34,430 nt of DNA from Chloroflexota bacterium (GTDB taxonomy: Bacteria; Chloroflexota; Anaerolineae; J036; Brachytrichaceae), in NCBI GenBank assembly GCA_030550095.1, contig JAUQQA010000027.1, positions 1-34,430 on the forward strand, given 5' to 3'. The position numbers and the translations under genes were made by a program. Below, piece by piece: positions 6,630 through 14,320 of the stretch. The notes below the pieces were generated by a model. That model ran no database searches. It was not told the origin of the DNA and saw nothing but the letters and a program-made list of their open reading frames with translations. The number at the start of each line of letters is the position of its first letter. The first letter of the stretch is position 1.

Positions 6630-7802
6630 CTATGACGCAGCCGAGAATCGCAGTCGGAGCATCGCTCCCGCTGCGAGCACTTGTAACCCGGCGGAAAGCG
6701 CTACCAGCAGCATGGGTGAGACTTCGTACAGCGTGCCCATGGTGGCGCTGCCGAGGAACCACGCCACACCAAAGCCTGCGTTGAACACGCCGTAGGCTGA
6801 GCCGCGCATCTCGGCGGGTGCAAAGTCGGCGACCGCCGCGCGCAGCACAGATTCATACGCGCCCATGCACACACCCCACATCAGCACGCCAGCGACGCTC
6901 AGCATGCCCAAGCCCGAGAACGCCAACGGCGCGCTTGCAGCGCCAATCAAGCTTGCCGCTGCGAGCACGTACCTGCCGCTGCGATCGAACAGCCTCCCGA
7001 AGAGCAGCGCCGCTGCGGCATCAATTGCCATTGCAGATGCATACAGAAGCGGGATCATCGGCGGTGCAAAGAGCGCTGTGCGCTCGAAGTGATACGCCAT
7101 CAACGGGAAGTCCACGAACCCAGCACCCGCGAGCGCTGCTGCACCCAGGTAAAGCCAGAAAGCGCGTGGTAGCCGGCTGCTGTTCAGCGCGGTGGAAGTC
7201 GGCTCAAGCGCTGAAGGTTGGGGGTAAAGCCAGCGCGCTGCGGCGAGCGCGCTGAGCGCCAGCAGCGCGGGCACAACGAGCAAACCAAATGCCTCGCGAT
7301 AGCCCTCTTGCGTTGCGACCACTGCCGTCACCAGCAAGGGGCCTGCCACGGCGCCGATCTGATCCATGGCCTCGTGCAAGCCAAATCCCCAACCGCGCCC
7401 GGTGAGGTGCGTCGCGTGCGAGAGCATGGCATCACGCGCAGGTGTGCGCAGTGCTTTGCCGATGCGCTCTAAGAGCAACAGGACGATGGCGATTTCCCAT
7501 CGCCCTACAAGCGCAAGCAGCGGGACGGCAAGCAAGTTTACGGCGTAGCCGACGAAAGTGAGCAACCAGTAGCGCTGTGTGCGGTCAACAAGCACGCCGC
7601 TCACAAGGCGCAGCACATAGCCTATCATTTCACCCGCGCCGACCACCACACCAAGCACTGCTGCGCTTGCGCCGAGCACGGCGAGAAAAGGCCCACTGAT
7701 GCTGCGCGCGCCTTCATACGTCATATCGGCGAAGAGGCTCACCACGCCGATCAGCACCACAAAGCGCACAGCGTGGGCACGGGAAAGGACGCCGCGGTTC
7801 AA
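6630..7802 (-). CDS. major facilitator superfamily (MFS) transporter
   Basis: This 390-residue protein has about twelve hydrophobic helices in the two-times-six MFS pattern and a central loop near residues 195-215. The loop between helices 2 and 3 carries GVLVDRTQRYWLL, the usual MFS motif A position, and an RIGKALRTPARDAMLSHAT stretch follows helix 4. It would act as a secondary transporter in the cytoplasmic membrane; the substrate cannot be told from sequence, and drug or metabolite efflux is a common role for such proteins. The start is a TTG at 7800-7802, chosen because TTGACA-N16-TATCTT lies immediately upstream with the -10 box 9 bases before it. It has no Shine-Dalgarno site and follows the glycosyltransferase gene after 57 bases. 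Confidence 0.87.
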   Translation of the reverse strand: MNRGVLSRAHAVRFVVLIGVVSLFADMTYEGARSISGPFLAVLGASAAVLGVVVGAGEMIGYVLRLVSGVLVDRTQRYWLLTFVGYAVNLLAVPLLALVGRWEIAIVLLLLERIGKALRTPARDAMLSHATHLTGRGWGFGLHEAMDQIGAVAGPLLVTAVVATQEGYREAFGLLVVPALLALSALAAARWLYPQPSALEPTSTALNSSRLPRAFWLYLGAAALAGAGFVDFPLMAYHFERTALFAPPMIPLLYASAMAIDAAAALLFGRLFDRSGRYVLAAASLIGAASAPLAFSGLGMLSVAGVLMWGVCMGAYESVLRAAVADFAPAEMRGSAYGVFNAGFGVAWFLGSATMGTLYEVSPMLLVALSAGLQVLAAGAMLRLRFSAAS

Positions 7803-7811
7803 AGCGAGGCT

Positions 7812-7839
7812 AAGATAGCATAGCCTTTTGGGCTGTCAA
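7812..7839 (-). promoter_or_regulatory. promoter of the MFS transporter gene
   Basis: On the minus strand, a perfect TTGACA (7839-7834), a 16-base spacer and TATCTT (7817-7812) are present. The -10 box ends 9 bases before the TTG start at 7802, giving a leader of only 2-3 bases. The MFS gene can thus be transcribed independently of the upstream glycosyltransferase gene. Confidence 0.65.
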
Positions 7840-7859
7840 GCTGCATAATCGCGCCCACT

Positions 7860-9014
7860 TCAGCCCACCAGCACAGGCGCTTGGTGAAGCGTGGCGGTTT
7901 CGTGCTCGACCTCAGTTGCCTCGCCGTTGATCACGCGCTCGATGAACGCCTCATAGCGATCGGCGAAGCGCTCTAGTGAGAAGTGCTCAGCGCGTCGGCG
8001 CACGTTGCGGCGGTCGAGCCAGTCCACGCGGCGCACGGCTTCAACGAGCGCATCCACGTCGCGCGGCGGGACGAGGAAGCCGCTGATGCCGTCCTCGATC
8101 AGCTCGCTGGGACCACCCTCGTTGTAGGCGATCACGGGCGTGCCGCCAGCCATCGCTTCAATGCACGTGTTGCCAAATGCCTCCACCCAGTGCGGCGTCA
8201 TTAACATCACCTTGGCGTTGCGCACCACACGGTGAAGTTCAGCTTGGTTGAGGAAGCCGTGGTAGGTCACGTCCACGTCGGGGTATTGCGCGCGGCACGC
8301 TTCCCAGTACTCGGGATGTTGCATCTTGCCGCATACGTCGAGCGGCATCTTTAGGCGCTGTGCTACGGCAAAAGCATCCTCAAGCCCCTTCTCAGGCGAG
8401 ATGCGCGCCACCCAGCACAATCGCTCAGCAGGCTTTGGGTTGAATTGATAGCGGTTGAGGTCCACGCCGCCATAGAGCGCCATCATGCGGCAGGGGTCAA
8501 TGAAGGGGAAGGTGCGTGCTTGCGCGCAGGTGTTGACGGCGAAGCGATGCGGGAACTCATAGAAGCGCTCGCGGATGATCGCGTCCACCGCGTCTATCGT
8601 CGAGGCGATGCTGATGATGTGCCCAACGGGGGTGCGGAAGAAAGGGGTAAGGTAGTACGCCAACCAGTCGTAGTTGATGCCGATGATCGCGTCGTACTGA
8701 TCCTGCACGCGCATCGCCAGCTCCCACATGCGCTCGAGCACGCCATCGGGCTGCGCTGTGATCGCTTGGTCGCGCGAAGCAGTGGTGGCGTAGTGAGGTG
8801 GTTTGCCCTCGACCTGATACACATACACCTCAGGCGCGGGCTGCACACTGCCAGCAGGCGCGATGATGGCAACGGTATGACCACGGCGCGCGAGAATCGG
8901 CGTGAGGTTCATCAGGTTGGTCTCGACGCCGCCGCCTTCGCCAGAGCCAAGCGGACCGACAGGGCTGGTCAAAAAGAGCACGCGGCGGCGTGGCTTGCGC
9001 GTTCCGTTCAGCAT
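7860..9014 (-). CDS. glycosyltransferase family 4, possibly pterin-glucosyltransferase-like
   Basis: This 384-residue GT-B glycosyltransferase has an N-terminal acceptor domain beginning VLFLTSPVGPLGSGEGGGVET (about residues 12-32). Its donor domain holds WVARISPEKGLEDAFAVA and the E-x7-E motif EAFGNTCIEAMAGGTPVIAY. It would transfer a sugar from a nucleotide donor with retention of configuration in the cytoplasm. The glycine-rich SPVGPLGSG-x-GGGVE start recalls cyanobacterial UDP-glucose:tetrahydrobiopterin glucosyltransferase as I remember it; that is a lead, not an identification. GAGAGGAG lies about 12 bases before the ATG at 9014, a rather long spacing. Its neighbours (a transporter downstream, a divergent dehydrogenase) do not define a pathway. 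Confidence 0.85.
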   Translation of the reverse strand: MLNGTRKPRRRVLFLTSPVGPLGSGEGGGVETNLMNLTPILARRGHTVAIIAPAGSVQPAPEVYVYQVEGKPPHYATTASRDQAITAQPDGVLERMWELAMRVQDQYDAIIGINYDWLAYYLTPFFRTPVGHIISIASTIDAVDAIIRERFYEFPHRFAVNTCAQARTFPFIDPCRMMALYGGVDLNRYQFNPKPAERLCWVARISPEKGLEDAFAVAQRLKMPLDVCGKMQHPEYWEACRAQYPDVDVTYHGFLNQAELHRVVRNAKVMLMTPHWVEAFGNTCIEAMAGGTPVIAYNEGGPSELIEDGISGFLVPPRDVDALVEAVRRVDWLDRRNVRRRAEHFSLERFADRYEAFIERVINGEATEVEHETATLHQAPVLVG

Positions 9015-9111
9015 GATTGTGGTTGTCTCCTCTCTCTTGTGTTACGTCGAGCATCTTACGCTCTAAAGTGAGTGATGCCTTAACCCCGACCGAGACGCTT
9101 CTCAGGGTTGG

Positions 9112-9141
9112 TTGGCTAGCCGGTGTGCTCTGCGCTACACT
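9112..9141 (+). promoter_or_regulatory. promoter of the short-chain dehydrogenase gene
   Basis: TTGGCT (9112-9117), an 18-base spacer and TACACT (9136-9141) precede the ATG at 9151 by 9 bases, giving a leader of about 2-3 bases and no Shine-Dalgarno site. The TTG at 9112 is in frame with the gene but is part of the -35 box and should not be read as its start. Confidence 0.5.
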
Positions 9142-9150
9142 CGTTGCGCG

Positions 9151-9846
9151 ATGGAGCACAATGTCGTGGTGATCACGGGCGCGTTCGGCGGGCTTGGACC
9201 GAGCGTGATCGAAGCGTTTGCGCGCGCTGGCGCGCAGCTCGCGCTTGCTGATCGCGACCTACAGCGCAGCGCGACAGTGCTCGGCGCGCTCGAACTGCGC
9301 CCCGACGCGGTTTTTGTGCGTGCCGTGGATCTGCTCGATGAGCCGGCGACGCGCGCCTGGGCAGACGAGGTGCTCGCGCGGTTTGGTCGCGTGGATGCCG
9401 TGCTACACCTCGTGGGCGGTTGGCGCGGCGGCGGCGCGATCGAGGATTTCCCCGCGGAAGATTGGCGCTGGTTGCAAGCAGCGCTGGTGCAGACCACTTG
9501 GCACGTGATCCGCGCCTTTGCCCCTGCACTTAAGGCGCACCGCGGGCGGTTCGTCATGATCTCCTCGACGCAGGCGCAGCGCCCCAGCTATGGCAACGCC
9601 GCATACGCAGCGGGCAAAGCAGCCGCAGAGGCACTCACCCTCGCGCTTGCAGATGAGCTAGCACCTCACGGCGGCGCAGCAAACATCGTCGTCGTTAAGG
9701 GCATCCTCACGCCGCAAATGCGCGCCGAGCGACCCAACGAACTTTTTGCTGACCTCACGCCTGCTGAGGACATCGCGCAGGCGCTGTTGTTCCTCTGTGG
9801 CGAGGCAGCGCAGAAGATGAACGGGCAGCGGCTGTATTTGTGCTGA
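9151..9846 (+). CDS. short-chain dehydrogenase/reductase (SDR)
   Basis: This 231-residue classical SDR has a Rossmann fold. Its dinucleotide-binding motif is TGAFGGLG (Thr9-Gly16), and an acidic Asp after the second strand (LALADRD) suggests NAD(H) preference. The catalytic set is Ser138/Ser139 with Tyr152-x-x-x-Lys156 (YAAGK). The usual NAG-type stretch after the fourth strand is replaced by HLVGGWRGG. It would oxidise an alcohol or reduce a carbonyl; the substrate is unknown. At 231 residues it is slightly short, with a clipped C-terminus (MNGQRLYLC). The ATG at 9151 is supported by the TACACT box 9 bases upstream. It is followed after 63 bases by the dGTPase gene, which has its own -10 box. 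Confidence 0.88.
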   Translation: MEHNVVVITGAFGGLGPSVIEAFARAGAQLALADRDLQRSATVLGALELRPDAVFVRAVDLLDEPATRAWADEVLARFGRVDAVLHLVGGWRGGGAIEDFPAEDWRWLQAALVQTTWHVIRAFAPALKAHRGRFVMISSTQAQRPSYGNAAYAAGKAAAEALTLALADELAPHGGAANIVVVKGILTPQMRAERPNELFADLTPAEDIAQALLFLCGEAAQKMNGQRLYLC

Positions 9847-9896
9847 TGTGGGCGCAGTTGCCGTTCGCGTCGCGCGTCTGTGTTCGCAGGCGCGCA

Positions 9897-9902
9897 TAGA
9901 AT
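9897..9902 (+). promoter_or_regulatory. -10 element (TAGAAT), leaderless start
   Basis: TAGAAT ends 7 bases before the ATG at 9910. No good -35 is seen and there is no Shine-Dalgarno site; the spacing predicts a transcript starting at the start codon. Confidence 0.45.
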
Positions 9903-9909
9903 CCACGGG

Positions 9910-11076
9910 ATGCGGCGCACACGCGAACAGCTCGAAGCACTCGAGCGCATAACGCTCGCGCCCTATGCGATGTGCAGCGCGGATTCGCGCGGGCGCGCTT
10001 ACCCCGAGCCAGAAGCCGCCTATCGCACCGCCTTCCAGCGCGACCGCGACCGCATCTTGCACACCTCAGCCTTCAGGCGCTTGCAAGGCAAGACGCAAGT
10101 GTTCATCACCACAGAGGGCGATTACTACCGCACGCGCATCACGCACACGCTCGAGGTGGCGCAGATCGGGCGCACGGTGGCGCGCGCGCTCGGCGCCAAC
10201 GAAGACCTTGTGGAGAGCATCTGCCTTGCGCACGACCTCGGGCATCCGCCGTTCGGGCACACCGGCGAGCGCGTGTTGCATCAGCTCATGGAAGCACACG
10301 GCGGGTTCGACCACAATCACCATAGCCTGCGCGTGATCACGGAGCTGGAGCGTCGCTACTCGGAGTTCCCAGGGCTGAACCTCACCTTTGAGGTACGCGA
10401 GGGCCTGGTGAAACACCACGCGGATGCCGAGGAGGAGCTTGTACCTGCGGAGTATCTGCCGGGCTTGCGCGGCACGGTGGAAGCGCAAATCGCCGCGCTG
10501 GTGGACGAGCTTGCTTACAACGCGCACGACCTCGACGACGGGCTGCGCTCGGGGTTAATCGAAGCGGGCGCCGTAGCGCAGTTGGGCTGGTGGCAGCGGG
10601 CGGTGGCGCGCGCGGGCGTGGGCGACCCCGTGCCGCGCGATGAGCTGGCGCGTCACCGCGTCGTGCGCAAACTCATCGGCGCGATGGTGGACGATGTGCT
10701 TGAAGAGAGCGCGCGCCGCCTCGCGCGCCTAGAAGCCGAAGGGCGTGCCACCGTCGAGGGAGTGAGGCGCCACCCGACATTGGTGGTTGCGTTCTCAGAA
10801 GAAGCCGTGCGCCTCAACCGCGAGCTGCGTCAGTTTTTGTTCGACCAGCTTTACTATCACCCGCGCCTGATGCGCATGACGCACAAAGCGGAGCGCATCG
10901 TGCAAGACCTGTTCCGCGTGTACACGCGCGAGCCGCGCATTCTGCCGCGCAGCTTCCAGCAGCGCCTGAGCGAAATGCCTGTGCAGCGTGTGGTGTGCGA
11001 CTACATCGCTGGCATGACCGATCGCTTTGCGCTCGAGGAGCACGCGCGCCTGTTCGATCCGCACACGCACGTGTAG
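9910..11076 (+). CDS. dgt: dGTPase-like deoxynucleoside triphosphate triphosphohydrolase
   Basis: This 388-residue HD-domain enzyme would cleave dNTPs (dGTP in the type enzyme) to the nucleoside and tripolyphosphate, helping to control nucleotide pools in the cytoplasm. The family's N-terminal arginine/lysine-rich segment is DRDRILHTSAFRRLQGKTQVF (about residues 45-65). Metal ligands of the HD site are His79 (RITHTLEV) and His108-Asp109 (LAHDLGHPPFGHTGE), with a later Asp in NAHDLDDGL. The length suits the non-E. coli 'dGTPase-like' branch (about 340-450 residues). Real substrate preference cannot be read from sequence. The ATG at 9910 is supported by TAGAAT 7 bases upstream. Its stop codon is separated by one base from that of the convergent SGNH-like gene. 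Confidence 0.93.
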   Translation: MRRTREQLEALERITLAPYAMCSADSRGRAYPEPEAAYRTAFQRDRDRILHTSAFRRLQGKTQVFITTEGDYYRTRITHTLEVAQIGRTVARALGANEDLVESICLAHDLGHPPFGHTGERVLHQLMEAHGGFDHNHHSLRVITELERRYSEFPGLNLTFEVREGLVKHHADAEEELVPAEYLPGLRGTVEAQIAALVDELAYNAHDLDDGLRSGLIEAGAVAQLGWWQRAVARAGVGDPVPRDELARHRVVRKLIGAMVDDVLEESARRLARLEAEGRATVEGVRRHPTLVVAFSEEAVRLNRELRQFLFDQLYYHPRLMRMTHKAERIVQDLFRVYTREPRILPRSFQQRLSEMPVQRVVCDYIAGMTDRFALEEHARLFDPHTHV

Positions 11077-11077
11077 C

Positions 11078-12163
11078 TCATTCGCCGAGGATCGCCGCGA
11101 GCGTGTGCAGCGTGAGCAATAGGCGCTGGTCCATGCCGACGGGGCTGAGGTGAAAGTCTTTCTCGCCTTCGTCCACCAAGCCGTAGTTCGGCAAGCTGCG
11201 CGTGGCTGCCCAAAAGTCCATGAGCGGCACGTCGTACTCGCGCGCGAGGCGTCGGATGGTGGTGTTGATGTATTGCGAGGGCGCGCCGTTGAAAGTCTCG
11301 ATGTCGTCAGCTTTGGTGACGAGCACGGGCAACACGCCTTCGCGCAGGGCGTGCTCGATGATCGCACGGTAATGCGTCTCGAAGTCGCGCCAGGTGTATT
11401 GCTCCTGTGTGCCAAGCCCAATGAACACGATGCTCGCGCGTGAGTGTCGCAGTTCACAAGCGAAGGGCGTCTCACCGCGGCGCACGTCACACAGCGCGCC
11501 ATCTGCCCACAGCGGGTCCATCACCGAAGCTGCTCCAAGCCCGCCGTTCGCCGCCAAGCTCACGCGCCCAAATGAGCGCCAAAAGCGCATCACCACGCGC
11601 TGAAGCTCCGTGGGCAAGCGGTGTGCGTCGAACTCACCTGTGGCGAGGCGGCGCACGTACACCGCCGGCATTGAGTTGCAATCGCCAACCACTGCAAACA
11701 TGCCGGGGTCTTTGCCGCGCTCGGCGGCAGCGCGGTAGAAGGCGCGCTGCTTAGGCGTGATCGTCGGCACGCCGAGTGGTGGCGCGACCGGGCGCGTGAT
11801 CGCGCGGCGCGGCGTGATGCGTAGTGGGGTGAGTGTGGGCGTGAGCACGGCTGCGCTTTGTACATCGCCTGAATACACGGCGCCCAAGTCGGCGAGCAGC
11901 CATGCTGGCGCGCGTGATTCAGGAAGTTTGAGCAACCACCAGCGGTTATCGGCAGTGCGCCCGAGCACGTCGTAAAACTGCCCGTGGCTCGCCAGCGCGC
12001 TGCGCGGCGCGATGAGCGAGGGCTCGGTGCGCAGCCAAGCCGCGGGCACGGTGATGGTGATCTTGGGCAGCGGTTGTGCGTGGCTGTTTGCCGTTGCGAG
12101 GGCAAAGGCAAGCCCAAGCACGAGGAAAGCGCGGCGCACAGTTGAAAACGCAGATCGGTTCAT
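11078..12163 (-). CDS. secreted SGNH-like protein with N-terminal SH3-like domain, copy A
   Basis: This 361-residue protein starts with a signal peptide (residues 1-29, likely cut after SHA). An SH3b-like beta domain follows (about 35-95: WLRTEPS, YDVLGRTADNRWWLL, PAWLLADLG), then a threonine/proline linker and an SGNH-hydrolase-like domain (about 150-360). The block I motif reads VVGDCN (158-163), with Cys where the Ser nucleophile normally sits. Block II is NGGLGAAS, block III GLGTQEQ instead of GTND, and the last motif is KDFHLS rather than D-x-x-H. It is probably exported and may be inactive, Cys-dependent, or a binding protein. Its start overlaps the stop of the upstream paralogue in an ATGA arrangement (12160-12163), so the pair is translationally coupled. 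Confidence 0.8.
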   Translation of the reverse strand: MNRSAFSTVRRAFLVLGLAFALATANSHAQPLPKITITVPAAWLRTEPSLIAPRSALASHGQFYDVLGRTADNRWWLLKLPESRAPAWLLADLGAVYSGDVQSAAVLTPTLTPLRITPRRAITRPVAPPLGVPTITPKQRAFYRAAAERGKDPGMFAVVGDCNSMPAVYVRRLATGEFDAHRLPTELQRVVMRFWRSFGRVSLAANGGLGAASVMDPLWADGALCDVRRGETPFACELRHSRASIVFIGLGTQEQYTWRDFETHYRAIIEHALREGVLPVLVTKADDIETFNGAPSQYINTTIRRLAREYDVPLMDFWAATRSLPNYGLVDEGEKDFHLSPVGMDQRLLLTLHTLAAILGE

Positions 12164-13296
12164 CGTCGTCGAGGCAAAGGAGTTGGGGTTGGTTTTGGCG
12201 CAGTCGCGGGTGTGGGCAATGCGCTCAGCGTTTGCAAAAGCATGACCAAGCGCGCGTCGGCGCCGAATGCGTTCACGTGGAAGGGCGTGCGCATGTTGAG
12301 GGTATCGTCGCGTTCGATCGCCAAGCCGTTGTCGGGAAGCTGGCGCGCGGCAAACGCGAAGTCAATCACAGGCAGCCCGTATTGTGCGCCGAGTCGTCGG
12401 ATGATGGTGTTGATGTAGTCAGGCGGCGCGTCGCCCTCAACGCTTTCGAGCGCATCGGCTTTCGTCATGAGGATGGGCAGCGCTTTTGCTGCGAGCACGC
12501 GCTCGATCACAGCGCGGTAGTTTGCCTCGAACTCGCGCCACGTGAACGTGTCGCCCGTGCCGAGCGCGATGACCACCACGCTCGCGTTGGAGCGGCGCAG
12601 CTCGCAATCGAGCGGCGTCTCGTTGCGATTACACTGCTTGGGATCGCTCCAAAGCGGGTCAAGCGGCGAGGCAGTGTTGAAGCCGCCGTTCGTCGCCACG
12701 CTTGCGCGGGTGAACGAACGCTGGAAGCGCTGCACCGTGCGCGCAAGCTGCGGATAGGGCGCTAGGTTCACGGCACCTGCGGCGAGCCGACCGAAGAACA
12801 CAGGGTGCTCGGCGTTGCAATCGCCCACCACTGTGACGATGTCTGCGGCACGCCCAGCGCGAACCGCTTGCTGATACAGTTGGCGCGCGCGCGTGGAGAT
12901 CATCGGAATGCCGAGCAGTGTGTTGGGCAGACTTGCCTGCGGTGGCGGCGCGCGCTCGAGCACGGGGAGTTGGGTGATGTCGCTGCCGTCAGCGAAGCGC
13001 ACATCGCGGCGGTGAACCCAGGCGTAAGTTGTGCCGAAGGGCACAAGCACCCATTCGCTGTTGGCGTCGCGTCCGAGCGCAGGATAGCACTCGTATTTGA
13101 ACATTCGCCCTATGGCTGGCGCATCCCACGCGTTGCTGCTGCGCGGCAAAACGCTGTCAATGTGCACCATGACGTGCCGCGCGCTGCCGCACACGAACGG
13201 CAATGCAGGGCGCGCTGCATGGGCGCGCGGCGTAAGCGCGAAGGCGAGCATCAGCACAGATGCTGTTCCAGCAAGCACAAGCCTGTAGCCACGCAT
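12160..13296 (-). CDS. secreted SGNH-like protein with N-terminal SH3-like domain, copy B
   Basis: This 378-residue paralogue of the next gene has the same layout. A signal peptide (1-27, likely cut after AHA) leads to an SH3b-like region (about 40-105: YPALGRDANSEWVLV, YAWVHRRDVRF), a linker, and an SGNH-like domain from about 135. The final tail is basic and proline-rich. Block I is VVGDCN (156-161) with Cys for Ser, block II TNGGFNTAS, block III ALGTGDTFTW in place of GTND, and the final His lies in MRTPFHVNAFG without Asp at -3. Shared TKAD and YINTxIRRL segments show common descent with copy A. The ATG at 13296 is preferred over 13308 because TATGCT (13309-13304) then sits 7 bases upstream, as at other leaderless starts here. 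The signal peptide also starts more naturally there. Confidence 0.78.
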   Translation of the reverse strand: MRGYRLVLAGTASVLMLAFALTPRAHAARPALPFVCGSARHVMVHIDSVLPRSSNAWDAPAIGRMFKYECYPALGRDANSEWVLVPFGTTYAWVHRRDVRFADGSDITQLPVLERAPPPQASLPNTLLGIPMISTRARQLYQQAVRAGRAADIVTVVGDCNAEHPVFFGRLAAGAVNLAPYPQLARTVQRFQRSFTRASVATNGGFNTASPLDPLWSDPKQCNRNETPLDCELRRSNASVVVIALGTGDTFTWREFEANYRAVIERVLAAKALPILMTKADALESVEGDAPPDYINTIIRRLGAQYGLPVIDFAFAARQLPDNGLAIERDDTLNMRTPFHVNAFGADARLVMLLQTLSALPTPATAPKPTPTPLPRRR

Positions 13297-13303
13297 CGCC
13301 GAG

Positions 13304-13309
13304 AGCATA
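13304..13309 (-). promoter_or_regulatory. -10 element (TATGCT) for the SGNH-like pair
   Basis: On the minus strand TATGCT ends 7 bases before the ATG at 13296. It contains the alternative upstream ATG (13308), which argues against that codon as the start. No clear -35 is seen. Confidence 0.4.
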
Positions 13310-13348
13310 CCGCACTCGTGCCTTCGCCCACACTTCGCGCGTTTGCAC

Positions 13349-13354
13349 TAGACT
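13349..13354 (+). promoter_or_regulatory. -10 element (TAGACT) for carbamate kinase
   Basis: TAGACT ends 12 bases before the ATG at 13367, with no Shine-Dalgarno site between. The divergent SGNH-like gene starts 71 bases away, so this short region serves both directions. Confidence 0.4.
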
Positions 13355-13366
13355 AACCGAGTCGTC

Positions 13367-14275
13367 ATGCTCCTCGTCATCGCGCTTGGCGGCAACGCGC
13401 TCTTGCAACGCGGCGAGCCCATGAGCGCAGCGGTGCAGCAACAAAACGCGCGCCGCGCTGCTCAGGCGCTTGCAGCGGTGGCGCAATCGCACCGCCTCGT
13501 GATCACGCACGGCAATGGTCCGCAGGTGGGCTTGTTGGCGCTCCAGCAGTTGGCAACGCCCGATGTGCCGCAATTGCCGCTCGACGTGCTCGTCGCGCAA
13601 ACGCAGGGACAGATCGGCTACATGCTCGAGCAGGCGCTTCGCGCAGCCTTGCCGCCTCAGCAGCCGGTCGCTACGCTGCTCACCAACGTCGTCGTGGACG
13701 CCGACGATCCCGCGTTTCAGGCGCCCACCAAGTTCATCGGTCCGCACTACGACGCACCCGAAGCAGAAGCGCTCGCGGCGCGTTATGGCTGGGTGTTTCG
13801 TCAAGACGGCGCTCGATGGCGGCGCGTGGTGCCTTCGCCGCAGCCGAAGCGCATTGTGCAGATCGAGGTGATCCGCCGCTTGGTGACGGACGGCGTGATC
13901 GTGATCTGCGTCGGGGGCGGGGGCGTGCCCGTGATCGAGCGGAACGAAGGCTTGGTTGGCGTGGAGGCCGTGATTGACAAAGACCTCGCCACGAGCTTGC
14001 TGGCGCGCGCGCTCGACGCCGATTGCCTTGTGATCGCCACGGAAGCCGACGGGGTCTATCTGCACTACGGGCAGCCGCATCAGCAGCGCCTGGAGCGCGT
14101 CACGCCTGCCGAGCTGCGCGCACAGCTTGCGCACTTCCCTGAAGGCTCGATGGGCCCCAAAGTGCGCGCCGCGATCGAGTTTGTGGAACACACGGGGCGC
14201 CCCGCGATGATCGGCGCGCTGCACGAGGTGGAGCGCTTGGTGCGCGGCGAGGCGGGCACGCAGGTCGTCCCCTGA
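13367..14275 (+). CDS. arcC: carbamate kinase
   Basis: This 302-residue amino-acid-kinase-fold protein has typical carbamate kinase stretches: IALGGNALLQRGE at the N-terminus, ITHGNGPQVGLLALQQ (about 45-60), the YMLEQAL region, ICVGGGGVPVI (about 181-191), IDKDLATSLLA and the closing SMGPKVRAAIEFVE. It transfers phosphate between carbamoyl phosphate and ADP, normally to make ATP in arginine deiminase, agmatine or purine/allantoin degradation, or in reverse to make carbamoyl phosphate. Length matches the family (about 300-315). No arginine deiminase or carbamoyltransferase gene is nearby, so the pathway is undefined. Neighbours are divergent SGNH-like genes and a tRNA-modifying enzyme with its own -10 box. 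Confidence 0.93.
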   Translation: MLLVIALGGNALLQRGEPMSAAVQQQNARRAAQALAAVAQSHRLVITHGNGPQVGLLALQQLATPDVPQLPLDVLVAQTQGQIGYMLEQALRAALPPQQPVATLLTNVVVDADDPAFQAPTKFIGPHYDAPEAEALAARYGWVFRQDGARWRRVVPSPQPKRIVQIEVIRRLVTDGVIVICVGGGGVPVIERNEGLVGVEAVIDKDLATSLLARALDADCLVIATEADGVYLHYGQPHQQRLERVTPAELRAQLAHFPEGSMGPKVRAAIEFVEHTGRPAMIGALHEVERLVRGEAGTQVVP

Positions 14276-14306
14276 ACGCGAGCACGCCCTGTTCACGGGC
14301 GAACGG

Positions 14307-14312
14307 TACAAT
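14307..14312 (+). promoter_or_regulatory. -10 element (TACAAT), leaderless start
   Basis: TACAAT ends 8 bases before the GTG at 14321. There is no Shine-Dalgarno site and no obvious -35. It makes the GTG the likely start of the dihydrouridine synthase. Confidence 0.5.
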
Positions 14313-14320
14313 CGCGCTTC

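Noticed and set aside
9050-9078. GCATC/GATGC repeat in the 9015-9150 intergenic region
   Set aside because: Five-base arms with an 18-base loop are expected by chance.
9112-9150. TTG start for the short-chain dehydrogenase
   Set aside because: It overlaps the TTGGCT -35 hexamer, and the classical SDR N-terminus begins naturally at ATG 9151.
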